64,000 nucleotides of DNA from UBA7672 sp030824255 (GCA_942493305.1 OW818686.1:2170001-2234000), one strand, 5' to 3'; positions 54,052 to 62,490 are shown, counted from the stretch's first letter. The notes: generated by a model from the letters alone, not told the origin. A program made the numbers and translations.

Positions 54052-54782
54052 GCGAGCTTCCACTTCGCGAGGGCTTCATAGTGCGGCCGCGCCTGATCCG
54101 CGATGCGTTGCAGGTGGTCGGCGAGTTGCATGGATGCTTCTTCCGACGGCGGGCCGAAACCAGTGGAGCGCTCGACCGCGTCATACCAGGCAGGCGCCCA
54201 CACGCCGTCCGTCGCGCGGCGGCCTGCGGGCCAGCTGAGCATGTCCGTGCTCCATGGAATATCGAGCGCAGCGCAGAGCTTCGAGAGCGTCGCGGCCGGA
54301 TCGCGCAGCACATCGACTCCTTCGACGACTGGAGGCGCAGCCCCAAGCCGATCCGCCTCGCGCGCGAAGATTTCAGCCTGCTGCACGAAGCCGATATCGG
54401 CGAGCGTCACATCTTCGCGTTTGACCGTGTAGGACGCGAGCACGCGCGCGGGATCGCGGATGAGGAAGGCGTTGCGGCACGCGCTCATCCAGTCGCGCCC
54501 GAAGCCGGGCAGCATATGATGCGTCATGTGCTTTTCGTAGACTATCCGCTGCCCGCCCGGCGGGGCGGCGCCGAGTTCGCGCACGACATCGCGCCAGTCA
54601 TTCGGCTGGCTCGCCAGCACCTCGGTTGTCATCGGATGCTGCAGCCCGGTCTCCGCGAGAAACGCCGCGTAGAACGGCTCATCCACCACATGACAATCGC
54701 GGCGCGCGCCGAAGGAACGCATCATCGCGGTGGAGATGTTGCGCGGGCCGGACCACATGGCGATGCGGATGGAATCGATCAT
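54048..54782 (-). CDS. Sulfotransferase-like P-loop protein of the WSGPRN group
   Basis: The 244-residue protein starts at ATG 54782, overlapping the TGA of the GNAT gene. It opens with SIRIAMWSGPRNISTAMMRSFGARRDC, where WSGPRNIST replaces the 5' PAPS-binding loop of sulfotransferases. FLIRDPARVLASY is the 3'-phosphate-binding motif (RDP-R-S region). In plants and fungi such WSGPRN domains are annotated as branched-chain-aminotransferase-like and are found fused to class-IV aminotransferases, which are also the partner here. Substrate and donor are unknown. Confidence 0.8.
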   Translation of the reverse strand: MIDSIRIAMWSGPRNISTAMMRSFGARRDCHVVDEPFYAAFLAETGLQHPMTTEVLASQPNDWRDVVRELGAAPPGGQRIVYEKHMTHHMLPGFGRDWMSACRNAFLIRDPARVLASYTVKREDVTLADIGFVQQAEIFAREADRLGAAPPVVEGVDVLRDPAATLSKLCAALDIPWSTDMLSWPAGRRATDGVWAPAWYDAVERSTGFGPPSEEASMQLADHLQRIADQARPHYEALAKWKLA

Positions 54783-55264
54783 GCGGCTATAGTGTCGCCG
54801 CCACGCAGGAACGACAACGTTCCCAGGTCTTTCACGCACGCCATGAAAGCGATGGCGCGATCATTGCGCTGCGTCTCCTTGAAGCCGAGGCGTCTGTGCA
54901 GGCGGAGCGACTGCACGTTGTTTACAAGCACATGGCTGTGCAATTCAGCCGCGTCACTATCCTTTACCATATCTGCGAAGCTGCGGAGCAGTTCGGCGAC
55001 TACTCCGGCATTGCGATGATCCCGGTGGATCGAGAAGCCGCCGACGAACCAGCGCCCCTCGCCAAGCGGCCAGATATAGCCGTAGGCAACCAGCTTTCCA
55101 TCTCGCTCGACCGTCGCGAAGCGTGACGTGATCGCAAATTTCTCAAGCCGCCTACGATGCGCCGCAAGATCCAGTGGTCCGCCATCCGGCTCACGCAGGG
55201 AAAGTGCGTCGAGTGCGAGAACCTCTTCAAGCACCTGAAGCCTCACCATCCTTAAGCGCGTCAT
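54779..55264 (-). CDS. GNAT family N-acetyltransferase
   Basis: The 161-residue protein has the GNAT core: TSRFATVERDGKLVAYGYIW, WFVGGFSIHRDHRNAGVVAE (acetyl-CoA-binding loop, RDHRNAGV in the place of R/QxxGxG/A), and HVLVNNVQSLRLHRRLGFKE. It should acetylate a small molecule or a protein. It begins 38 bases inside the aminotransferase-like gene (55227-56141), after GGGAG, and ends with ATGA overlap to the next gene, so it is part of one operon. Confidence 0.85.
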   Translation of the reverse strand: MTRLRMVRLQVLEEVLALDALSLREPDGGPLDLAAHRRRLEKFAITSRFATVERDGKLVAYGYIWPLGEGRWFVGGFSIHRDHRNAGVVAELLRSFADMVKDSDAAELHSHVLVNNVQSLRLHRRLGFKETQRNDRAIAFMACVKDLGTLSFLRGGDTIAA

Positions 55265-56141
55265 ACAACTCCCGCAGTCGCGTCGTGACCGGCCCCAGCG
55301 TCCCGCCCGGCATCACATGATCATCCACCGCGCGCACAGGCGTGATCCCGCCGAACGTGCCCGTCACGAATGCCTCGTCCGCGCCATGCACGTCGCGCAA
55401 AGGGAAGAAATCCAGCTTTACCGGAATCCCGTTCGCATCGCACAGCCGGATGACATTCCCGCGCGTGACGCCGTTGAAGCAGAACTCGCCGGTGCTGGTC
55501 CGCACCTCGCCGTCCTTCACCCAGAAGAAGTTGGTGGCATTGCAGCTCGAGACCATGCCTGCGGGGTCGAGCATCAGGGCTTCGTCGCCGCCTTTCGGGA
55601 TCACGTCGAGCAGGGCGCGTATCAGGGCGAGGCGTGAATGCGAGTTCAGCCGCATGTCGAACATGTCGGCCGGCGTGCAGCGGATCGCGCTGGTCACCAC
55701 ATTGAGTCCCTGTGTCACGATCTCGGGGCTCGGCTCCTTATACTCGGCGACGATCACGATGGTCGCCGCGCCCAGCGCGTTGCGCGGATCCTGGTTCACG
55801 GCTTTCTTGACGCCGCGCGTGGCCATCAGGCGCAGGTGCGCGCCGGTTTCCATGCCATTGGCCGCGCATGTTGCGTGCAGCGCCGCGATCATCTCGTCGC
55901 GCGTCAGGCCAAGGTCGAGCGCGATGTCGCTCGCGCCGCGATAAAGCCGGTCGATATGCGCATCGAGAAACAGCAGGGCGCCTTTATGCAGGCGCAGCCC
56001 TTCCCACACGCCATCGCCCAGCACGAAGCCCGCGTCGAAGACGGAGACCTTCGCCTCGTCCTTCGGCACAAGCTGTCCGTTCAGCCAGACCTTGAGGTTG
56101 GCGTTACGCGGGTCGGCCGCGAAGTCCTGACTACCGGGCAT
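55227..56141 (-). CDS. Class-IV aminotransferase-like protein with a probable loss of the PLP lysine
   Basis: The 304-residue protein has the BCAT/DAAT fold: VWLNGQLVPKDEAKVSVFDA, GFVLGDGVWEGLRL, the RLMATRGVKK element, and the ATNFFWVKDGEVRTS region. At the place of the PLP lysine (in the usual iKslnxL pattern) the sequence is FDMRLNSHSRLALIRALL, with R164. The family motif E-x-S/T-x2-N-F has S199 for the glutamate, N204 is kept. It may bind PLP weakly or have another function. The ATG at 56141 begins the normal fold. It is the first gene of a four-gene overlapping operon. Confidence 0.85.
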   Translation of the reverse strand: MPGSQDFAADPRNANLKVWLNGQLVPKDEAKVSVFDAGFVLGDGVWEGLRLHKGALLFLDAHIDRLYRGASDIALDLGLTRDEMIAALHATCAANGMETGAHLRLMATRGVKKAVNQDPRNALGAATIVIVAEYKEPSPEIVTQGLNVVTSAIRCTPADMFDMRLNSHSRLALIRALLDVIPKGGDEALMLDPAGMVSSCNATNFFWVKDGEVRTSTGEFCFNGVTRGNVIRLCDANGIPVKLDFFPLRDVHGADEAFVTGTFGGITPVRAVDDHVMPGGTLGPVTTRLRELYDALKDGEASGA

Positions 56142-56150
56142 TATGTGTCC

Positions 56151-56212
56151 CTGGACCGCCGGACCCAGCCCGGCTTTTTTCAAGGATGCCGGGCGGGGCG
56201 CCGGCGGTCCAG
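56151..56212. repeat. Palindromic repeat element
   Basis: CTGGACCGCCGG (56151-56162) and CCGGCGGTCCAG (56201-56212) are a perfect inverted repeat of 12 bases with a nested CCCGGC/GCCGGG stem. The GGACCGCCGG edge is shared with the element at 32843. The TTTTTT inside could also serve as a terminator for the small gene at 56217. Confidence 0.7.
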
Positions 56213-56216
56213 ATAT

Positions 56217-56426
56217 CTAGTCGTCCGACAGCATCGCCATCGCGCCCTTGCGCTCGCTGGGCTTGAGCTTGAGGAACAGGGCGCGGGCCTTCTTGATGTC
56301 GGCGGGCTTGCCCGTGTCGCAGGCCAGTTTGAGAGCGATGGCCGTCGGGTCCGACGCGCCTTTTATGAAGACGAGCACCTTGGCCATCTTGCCCATTGCC
56401 TCGCGGTCGATCGCGCCATCGTCCAT
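56217..56426 (-). CDS. Small hypothetical protein
   Basis: The 69-residue protein (MDDGAIDREAMGKMAKVLVF...) starts at ATG 56426 after AGGAGACATTG. It has a helical, moderately hydrophobic segment (AKVLVFIKGASDPTAIALKL) and a helical, basic C-terminus (ADIKKARALFLKLKPSERKG). No family is recognised. It precedes the aminotransferase-like operon on the same strand with a palindromic element between. Confidence 0.65.
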   Translation of the reverse strand: MDDGAIDREAMGKMAKVLVFIKGASDPTAIALKLACDTGKPADIKKARALFLKLKPSERKGAMAMLSDD

Positions 56427-56582
56427 CAATGTCTCCTGGGGCAGGCCGCTGTCGATCGGTTGGACCGCGCTGGCGTCAATGAAGGCAGGCTGGCACGGAT
56501 CATCGCTTGTGTCGCCCGCAAGGGTAGTCAGCCTGCTTTCGCATGTTATTGAGGTTCAATCGTCTCAAGGGGCTAGCGCTGC

Positions 56583-58055
56583 ATGCAACGTCTGATCTTC
56601 ATTGGGCTCGTCGTCGCCATGATCCTCGGCGTGGTCGTGGGGGCGCTGGTCTATGGCGATCCCGGCGCGCGGACGGTTGCGGCGCAGGAGCGCGTCGCGG
56701 CTTTCGATACCGATCGTAACGGCACGCTGAACGAGACCGAGTTCAGCGCCTCGCGTGTGGGCGACGACATCACCTTCGCGCAGGCCGACCGCAACAAGAA
56801 TGGCGAAGCGACTGCGCTGGAAATCGAAAAGGCGCCGAGCAAGACGCAGACGGATTTTGCCGGTTATTTCAAGATCCTGTCGGACATTTTCCTCCGTCTT
56901 ATCAAGATGATCGTGGCCCCGCTGGTGCTCACCACGCTGACGGTGGGCATCGCGCACCTGGGCGGCGGGGCGGCTGTCGGCAGGATCGGCGGGCGAACGA
57001 TGGCGTGGTTCATCACCGCCTCGCTCGTGTCGCTTGGCCTGGGCCTGGCGATGGTCAACTTCCTGAAGCCGGGCGTCGATTTCCCCGTCACGCTCGAGAC
57101 AGCGGTGGCTGACGTCTCCAGCGTGTCCACGGGCACATTCTCGCTGGCGGAATTCATCACCCACGTCTTCCCGACCTCGATCGTGGATGCCATGGCGCGC
57201 AATGAGATCCTGCAGATCGTGGTGATCTCGCTCTTCCTTGGCGTTGCGCTGCAGGCGCTGGGGCAGAAGGCCGGCAAGGTGACGGAACTGCTGGAGCAGG
57301 GGGCTTTCCTCATGCTCAAGGTCACGGGTTACGTCATGCTGGCGGCGCCCGTCGCCGTTTTCGGGGCGCTTGCCTACACCGTCTCCCTGCAGGGTATCGG
57401 CGTCATTGGCGATTACGGTCGACTGGTGGGGACATTCTTCCTCGCCCTGTTCGTCCTGTGGGGGCTCCTGATCGCGGTTGGTTTCCTGATCCTGGGGCCG
57501 CGCGTGTTCAAGCTGATCTGGGATGTGCGGATGCCGGGGCTTCTGGCCTTCGCAACCGCGAGCTCGGAAGCCGCCTATCCGCGCCTGCTCGAACAGCTGG
57601 AGCGGCATGGCGTCGCCAACCGCGTCGTCTCGTTCGTGCTGCCGCTGGGCTATTCGTTCAATCTCGACGGCTCGATGATGTACTGCACCTTCGCGGTGAT
57701 GTTCATCGCGCAGGCCATGGGCATTCCGCTGACGCTGGAACAGCAGATCGGAATGCTGCTGCTGCTCATGGTGACATCGAAGGGAATCGCCGGGGTTCCG
57801 CGTGCATCCCTTGTTGTAATTTCCGCTACGCTTCCGGCGATGGGCATGGACCCGGCATGGATCGCGCTGGTTCTTGCCGTTGACGCCTTCATGGACATGG
57901 GTCGCACGGCGACGAATGTGATCGGCAACTCGATCGCTTGTGCTGTGATTGCGAAGTGGGAAGGCCTGCTCTCGAATCCGGAAGAAGATCAGCCGGCGGT
58001 CGAAGCTGTTCTCGGCTCAGGAGAATCTGAAGCCACGCAAACAGGGAATCACTGA
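56583..58055 (+). CDS. Dicarboxylate/amino acid:cation symporter (DAACS) with two inserted EF-hands
   Basis: The 490-residue protein has the GltP/DctA fold: ATASSEAAYPRLLEQLERHG (the serine-rich re-entrant motif), LGYSFNLDGSMMYCTF and MDMGRTATNVIGNSIACAVI near the second re-entrant loop. Such proteins take up glutamate, aspartate or C4-dicarboxylates with sodium or protons. Unusually, the loop after helix 1 contains two calcium-binding EF-hand loops, DTDRNGTLNETE (42-53) and DRNKNGEATALE (69-80), with ligands at positions 1, 3, 5, 12 intact. These lie on the periplasmic side if the N-terminus is inside. Start ATG 56583. Confidence 0.9.
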   Translation: MQRLIFIGLVVAMILGVVVGALVYGDPGARTVAAQERVAAFDTDRNGTLNETEFSASRVGDDITFAQADRNKNGEATALEIEKAPSKTQTDFAGYFKILSDIFLRLIKMIVAPLVLTTLTVGIAHLGGGAAVGRIGGRTMAWFITASLVSLGLGLAMVNFLKPGVDFPVTLETAVADVSSVSTGTFSLAEFITHVFPTSIVDAMARNEILQIVVISLFLGVALQALGQKAGKVTELLEQGAFLMLKVTGYVMLAAPVAVFGALAYTVSLQGIGVIGDYGRLVGTFFLALFVLWGLLIAVGFLILGPRVFKLIWDVRMPGLLAFATASSEAAYPRLLEQLERHGVANRVVSFVLPLGYSFNLDGSMMYCTFAVMFIAQAMGIPLTLEQQIGMLLLLMVTSKGIAGVPRASLVVISATLPAMGMDPAWIALVLAVDAFMDMGRTATNVIGNSIACAVIAKWEGLLSNPEEDQPAVEAVLGSGESEATQTGNH

Positions 58056-58403
58056 GCAATTTTCAGGCGATTTTCGCGCACCGAACAGTTTCCGTACGGA
58101 AAGTTGAATGAGGGATCGTTCCGGCGCGTTGACGTAGGATAACGTGCAGGGCATACCCCGGCAAAAGAGGGTCGTCGGCTTCCCCCCGGCGGTGCAGCAA
58201 AGAACACACTACAGCTGCTTTAGACCCCGGGCCGAATGTCGTATTCTCGCTTGAATGCGACGACAGCGCGCAACTGTGTTCTGCAAAAATCGATGCAGCC
58301 ATACTGGCGCTTGGGGCAAAACGAAGGCATAAATTTCTGGTCTCACCACCAAAGGCCTAGATGCCGGGGTTGAGACTTTTGGGGCGTCGAGAGCGAGAGA
58401 GAC
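58056..58403. promoter_or_regulatory. 348-base region before tonB with a 14-base palindrome
   Basis: No supported gene is here. TTTCCGTACGGAAA (58089-58102) is a perfect palindrome and could be an operator. A hexamer pair that could serve as -35/-10 precedes the tonB gene, with GAGAGAGAC as the ribosome site. Confidence 0.5.
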
Positions 58404-59066
58404 ATGTACTACGCTACGAAGCGGAATAACACGAAGACGCGCGTCCTCGGTGTCGTGGGCGTCGTTGCCGCACTTGGGGGCTCAGGCTACGCGATCGCCA
58501 ATGGCTTTGGCCTGATCGAGAACAAAGAGATTGTCGAAACCGAAGTCGTGATGATCGAAGAGGTCGTCGAAGAGACGGACGACGAGCCGCCACCGCCGCC
58601 GGTCGACGTCGACCTGCCGCCGCCGCCGCCGCAGGTCATCCTTCCGGATTTCGTTTTCGATACGCCGCCGCCGCAGGAGAACGCGGTCCAGCAGGTTCAG
58701 CCCGTGCGCAATCCGTCGCCGCCCGCGCCGCCGGCTCCCGCCGCGAAGCCTGCTCCGCCGGCCATCACGGTCTCGCGCTCGCCGCAACCCGGCCGCCGCT
58801 TCGAGAAGCCCGATTATCCGTCCGCCTCGCGCCGCGCCAACGAAGCCGGCGAAGTGCGCGTGTCGATGTGCGTGGCCGCCGATGGCCGCATCAGCGACGT
58901 GAAGCTCGTGAAGTCGAGCGGGTTCCCGCGCCTTGACGAGGCCACGCTTAAAGGCCTGCCGCGGACTCGTCTTGATCCTGCTGTCGGAAGCGATGGCAAG
59001 CCGATGGCGATGTGCAATCCGCCCTACCAGATGACGCTTGTCTGGAACCTGGAAGAGGCAAGATAG
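58404..59066 (+). CDS. tonB: TonB-type energy transducer
   Basis: The 220-residue protein has an N-terminal membrane helix (VLGVVGVVAALGGSGYAIA), a Glu-rich segment and a long proline-rich rod (PPPPPVDVDLPPPPPQ), and a C-terminal TonB domain (RPDYPSASRRANEAGEVRVS, VAADGRISDVKLVKSSGFPR, LDEATLKGL). It transmits the proton-motive force from ExbB/ExbD to outer-membrane receptors such as the one at 45073. The genes downstream (exbB and two exbD) make up the complex. Confidence 0.92.
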   Translation: MYYATKRNNTKTRVLGVVGVVAALGGSGYAIANGFGLIENKEIVETEVVMIEEVVEETDDEPPPPPVDVDLPPPPPQVILPDFVFDTPPPQENAVQQVQPVRNPSPPAPPAPAAKPAPPAITVSRSPQPGRRFEKPDYPSASRRANEAGEVRVSMCVAADGRISDVKLVKSSGFPRLDEATLKGLPRTRLDPAVGSDGKPMAMCNPPYQMTLVWNLEEAR

Positions 59067-59214
59067 CCTAACGCACAGGTCTGACGGCCTGACGGAACGA
59101 CCAAGGGGCAGGGTACCCGTATCTACCTGATCATCAATTAAGTCCGGCAGGCGAAGGGATAGCTTGCCTGCCGGATCGCAGTCTCGGGGAAACCCGAATG
59201 AGGAGAAGACGGTA

Positions 59215-60099
59215 ATGAAAAAGGCGTATCTCGGGGAAGGTGTTATGCGTAACCCTATTAAACTGTTGCTGGCTGCGGCCGCGATGATGGTCATGCCGAT
59301 GGCTGCGCTCGCGCAGCCGGCTGACGCACCGCCCATGCTGCCGACGGAAGAAGCTCCGGTTGTTCCGGAAGCTGCTGCTCCGGTCGACGCTGCTCCGGCG
59401 GCTGACGCCCCGGCTGCTGCTGAAGAAGCTGGCGGTCACTCGGTTGGCGAAGCCTTCACGATCATGGCGGTCTGGGAAGAGGGCGACGTTGTCGCCAAAG
59501 GCACCCTGATCCTGATGATCCTGATGTTTGCCGGCTCGATCTACATCGCCGTCACGAAAGCGGTCGACCAGTTCATGCTGGGCAACCAGATGAAGAAGAT
59601 CCCGGCCTTCTGGGACGCCAACACGCTTGACGAAGGTCTCGACGTGCTCGGCCGCAACAACGCTTTCCGCGCTGTTGCCGAAGGCGCGATCGCCCAGGCC
59701 AACTCGGCCCAGGCTGGTCTCGGCGCGCGCATCTCGCGCTCCGACCGTATGGCTCACCAGGTTGGTATCGAGCTTGAGCGCATCAACGGTCGTCTGCAGG
59801 GCGGCATGGCCTTCCTCGCGACCGTCGGCGCCATCTGCCCGTTCGTCGGTCTGTTCGGAACGGTGTGGGGCATCGTGCAAGCGCTGATCCGCATCACGGC
59901 ATCGGGCGACGCCTCGATCGAGAAAGTGGCCGGCCCTGTCGGTGAAGCTCTCATCATGACCGCCATCGGTCTCGCGGTCGCCGTCCCGGCGGTTATCTTC
60001 TACAACCTGCTCGGCCGTCGTAACAAAATCCTGTCGGACGCTGCGCGCCACTTCGCCTACGACGTTGACAAGCTGATGGCTTCGTCGGCCAAGGCCTAG
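59215..60099 (+). CDS. exbB: ExbB/TolQ-type proton channel subunit
   Basis: The 294-residue protein has a signal-peptide-like N-terminus (LLLAAAAMMVMPMAALAQ) followed by an Ala/Pro/Glu-rich stretch (PVVPEAAAPVDAAPAADAPA), then the MotA/TolQ/ExbB domain: a first helix (GTLILMILMFAGSIYIAVTK) and the two further helices (LATVGAICPFVGLFGTVWGI, ALIMTAIGLAVAVPAVIFYN). The family threonines/glutamates are in the last helix pair. It forms the proton channel that energises TonB. Start is after AGGAGAAG. Confidence 0.92.
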   Translation: MKKAYLGEGVMRNPIKLLLAAAAMMVMPMAALAQPADAPPMLPTEEAPVVPEAAAPVDAAPAADAPAAAEEAGGHSVGEAFTIMAVWEEGDVVAKGTLILMILMFAGSIYIAVTKAVDQFMLGNQMKKIPAFWDANTLDEGLDVLGRNNAFRAVAEGAIAQANSAQAGLGARISRSDRMAHQVGIELERINGRLQGGMAFLATVGAICPFVGLFGTVWGIVQALIRITASGDASIEKVAGPVGEALIMTAIGLAVAVPAVIFYNLLGRRNKILSDAARHFAYDVDKLMASSAKA

Positions 60100-60125
60100 G
60101 CCTTAGCGTACAGGGAGGCCCCACT

Positions 60126-60590
60126 ATGTCCCAAGAAAGCGCTGTCGGCGAAAGCGCAGTCGGAAAAGGCGGGATCACGCTGATCGAGGAGGAGGATTCT
60201 CCTGTAAACTCCTCGATCAACACCACCCCTCTGGTCGACATCATGCTTGTGATGCTGATCATCTTCCTGATCACCATTCCGGTGGCCGTGAAGAGCATCA
60301 ACGTCGAGCTGCCGACCGAACGGAACCGGGTCGTCGTCCCGCGGAAGGAGAACATCAACATCTCCGTCCGCTCCGATGGCGCCGTCTTCTGGGGTCTGGC
60401 GGAAGTTACCGAAAGCGACCTGGCGCGGCGGCTCTCAGTCGCTGCGCGTGAGAACCCCCAACCGGAGGTTCACATTCGCGGCGATCTCACCACGAAGTAT
60501 TTCGAGGTGGGTGAAGTCGTGGCAGTCGCCCAACGTTCCGGAATCCTGAAGATCGGCTTCATCACCAAGGCCCCGCGCCCCGCCGGCTGA
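60126..60590 (+). CDS. exbD: ExbD-type biopolymer transport protein, copy 1
   Basis: The 154-residue protein has one membrane helix (TPLVDIMLVMLIIFLITIPV) with the conserved aspartate of the proton path, and a periplasmic domain ending in VHIRGDLTTKYFEVGEVVAV. It works with ExbB. It follows exbB after 26 bases with a good GGGAGG site. Confidence 0.92.
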   Translation: MSQESAVGESAVGKGGITLIEEEDSPVNSSINTTPLVDIMLVMLIIFLITIPVAVKSINVELPTERNRVVVPRKENINISVRSDGAVFWGLAEVTESDLARRLSVAARENPQPEVHIRGDLTTKYFEVGEVVAVAQRSGILKIGFITKAPRPAG

Positions 60591-60629
60591 TCAGAAAGAT
60601 CCCTGCAGAGGGACTAGGAGTAACTTCTC

Positions 60630-61049
60630 ATGTCTATGTCAGTTGGCGAACAGGCAGAAGGCGAGCCGCTCTCGGAGATCAATACGACTCCGCTGATCGA
60701 CGTCATGCTGGTGCTGCTGATCATGCTCATCGTCACGCTGCCTCCGCAGCGTCACGCGGTGAGCCTTGATACGCCGCTCCCGCCGCCGCCTAACCAGCCG
60801 CCGCCGCCCGAAGACCTTCCGGAACCTGTCCGGATCATGATCGGCTTCGACAACTCCATCAACTGGATGGGCACGCCGGTCTCGCGCGCACAGCTCGACA
60901 CGAACCTCAAGACTGAGGCCGGTCGCAACGTGCAGCCCGAGATCCACATCGAACCGGACCGCGAGGCCCAGTACGGCGTGGTTGCTCACGTGATGGCCGC
61001 TGCCCAGCGCAACGGTCTCAAGAAGATGGGCGTCGTCGGAGGCACCTGA
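60630..61049 (+). CDS. exbD: ExbD-type biopolymer transport protein, copy 2
   Basis: The 139-residue protein has the membrane helix TPLIDVMLVLLIMLIVTLPP with the conserved aspartate, then a Pro-rich linker (PLPPPPNQPPPPEDLP) and a periplasmic domain (VQPEIHIEPDREAQYGVVAH). Two different ExbD proteins in one locus are known from Xanthomonas and Caulobacter-type systems, where the second subunit is specific for certain receptors. It starts after AGGAG. Confidence 0.9.
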   Translation: MSMSVGEQAEGEPLSEINTTPLIDVMLVLLIMLIVTLPPQRHAVSLDTPLPPPPNQPPPPEDLPEPVRIMIGFDNSINWMGTPVSRAQLDTNLKTEAGRNVQPEIHIEPDREAQYGVVAHVMAAAQRNGLKKMGVVGGT

Positions 61050-61105
61050 TAAACTTGGCGTTATCTGGCGAACTTGAAGTCGCCTCATTTCGCTCAAGTA
61101 ATAGC

Positions 61106-61138
61106 AAACGGCGCCCGCCCCATGGACGGGCGCCGTTT
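61106..61138 (+). terminator. Terminator of the tonB-exb operon
   Basis: AAACGGCGCCCG (61106-61117) pairs perfectly with CGGGCGCCGTTT (61127-61138), a 12-base stem with U-rich end. It closes the exb genes. Confidence 0.9.
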
Positions 61139-61248
61139 ATGCGCAGCCCGAGCTGCGTGAATCGAGTTGAGACGAGGGCTTGGCCCGCTATATCGAAACA
61201 AGACGTCGCGCTACGAAGTGCGGTCACGACGAAGGTGGAGGTTTCAAT

Positions 61249-62490
61249 ATGCAGACGTTCGGCAAAACCATGCGCAACTGCCTGCCCGCGGTTGGGCTCG
61301 GCCTCATGGGTGCGCTTGGCTTCGCCAGCGCGAACCTCATCGCTCCGGCGGCTGAGGCCCAGGTGACGGCGAAAAAGGAATTCGTCGAGAACATCAAGGC
61401 GGCCCAGACGGCCGTCGGCGCTCGCCAGTGGAGCACAGCCATCCAGAAGGCTGACGCTGCCGCTCCGCACGCCTCGGGCGCCCAGCAGCGCGCCGCGGTC
61501 GAGCAGATCAAGGTCGCCGCCAGCTGCGACTCCTCGATCAAGAACCACGCGGGCTGCATCAGCGCGATCGAGAAGGCCAAGGCCGCAGGCGGCCTGCCGG
61601 GCTCGATCACCAAGAACTACGACCAGATGCTCGCCGGCCGTTATTCGGACTCGGGCAACGCCGCCAAGGCGCTGACGCAGACCAAGGCCAACATCTCCGC
61701 TTACGGCGGCACGCAGACGGAGCACGCCTTCGTCGCGAAGAAGGAACTCGAAGCCAAGAACTACGCTGGCGCTGTGACGGCGATCAACAAGGCGATCTCC
61801 GCCGGCAAGCCGACGGCCACGCACTACAACATCCTGCTCAACGCCTATGCCGGCCAGAACAAGATGGACGACTACTACAAGACGCTCGAGCGCATTGCTC
61901 CCTCGATGGGCAACGACACGTACTGGCGCATGCTGATCGAGCGCACGAAGAAAGAGCCGACCTTCCGTGCGAACGACGCGCAACTCGACATCTATCGCGC
62001 CATGGAAGCCGCCAAGGTCAAGCTGAAGCCGGACGAACTGTTCGCCATGGCTGAGGCCGCTCGCGGTCGCGCCATCACGATCGAAGCCGCCAACACCTGG
62101 GATGCGATTGCCAAGGTCGACGCTGCTCAGGTCTCGAAGAACAAGGCGCTGGTCGACAACGTCAAGAAGCAGGCCGCCACCGACAAGGCCACTGGCCTTG
62201 CCGCCAGCGAAACTGCTGCCGCCACCCGCGTCGATGGCCGCGCTTATGGCTTCGCCGCCGAGAACTATCTGGCCAAGGGCGACTACGCCAAGGCGATCGA
62301 TCTCTTCCAGAAGGGCCTGGCCAAGGGCAACATGGATGCCGGCGCGGTTGATCTCATGAAGGTCCGCCTCGGCGTCGCCCAGTTCAAGGGCGGCAAGAAA
62401 GCCGACGCCACCAAGACCTGGCAGTCCGTGAAAGCCGACAACGGCGCGGCCTGGCTCGCCAAGACCTGGCTCGCCATCGCCAAGGCGTAA
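61249..62490 (+). CDS. Periplasmic TPR-like alpha-helical protein
   Basis: The 413-residue protein has a signal peptide (ending EAQV near residue 38) and is otherwise all helical with TPR-like repeats (AKKEFVENIKAAQTAVGARQ, FVAKKELEAKNYAGAVTAIN, ENYLAKGDYAKAIDLFQKGL). The final repeat block resembles tetratricopeptide units. It starts after GGTGGAGGTTTC. Position after tonB/exbB/exbD suggests it helps the TonB complex in the periplasm, as TPR proteins do in some TonB systems. This role is inference. Confidence 0.82.
   Translation: MQTFGKTMRNCLPAVGLGLMGALGFASANLIAPAAEAQVTAKKEFVENIKAAQTAVGARQWSTAIQKADAAAPHASGAQQRAAVEQIKVAASCDSSIKNHAGCISAIEKAKAAGGLPGSITKNYDQMLAGRYSDSGNAAKALTQTKANISAYGGTQTEHAFVAKKELEAKNYAGAVTAINKAISAGKPTATHYNILLNAYAGQNKMDDYYKTLERIAPSMGNDTYWRMLIERTKKEPTFRANDAQLDIYRAMEAAKVKLKPDELFAMAEAARGRAITIEAANTWDAIAKVDAAQVSKNKALVDNVKKQAATDKATGLAASETAAATRVDGRAYGFAAENYLAKGDYAKAIDLFQKGLAKGNMDAGAVDLMKVRLGVAQFKGGKKADATKTWQSVKADNGAAWLAKTWLAIAKA

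Noticed and set aside
53749..56141. Reading the operon as a defence or toxin system
   Set aside because: The GNAT and sulfotransferase-like genes could recall GNAT toxins, but there is no HTH antitoxin partner, and the aminotransferase link points to metabolism.
58063..58302. A 79-codon minus-strand frame before tonB
   Set aside because: Starts without a ribosome site and spans a palindrome. No family resemblance.
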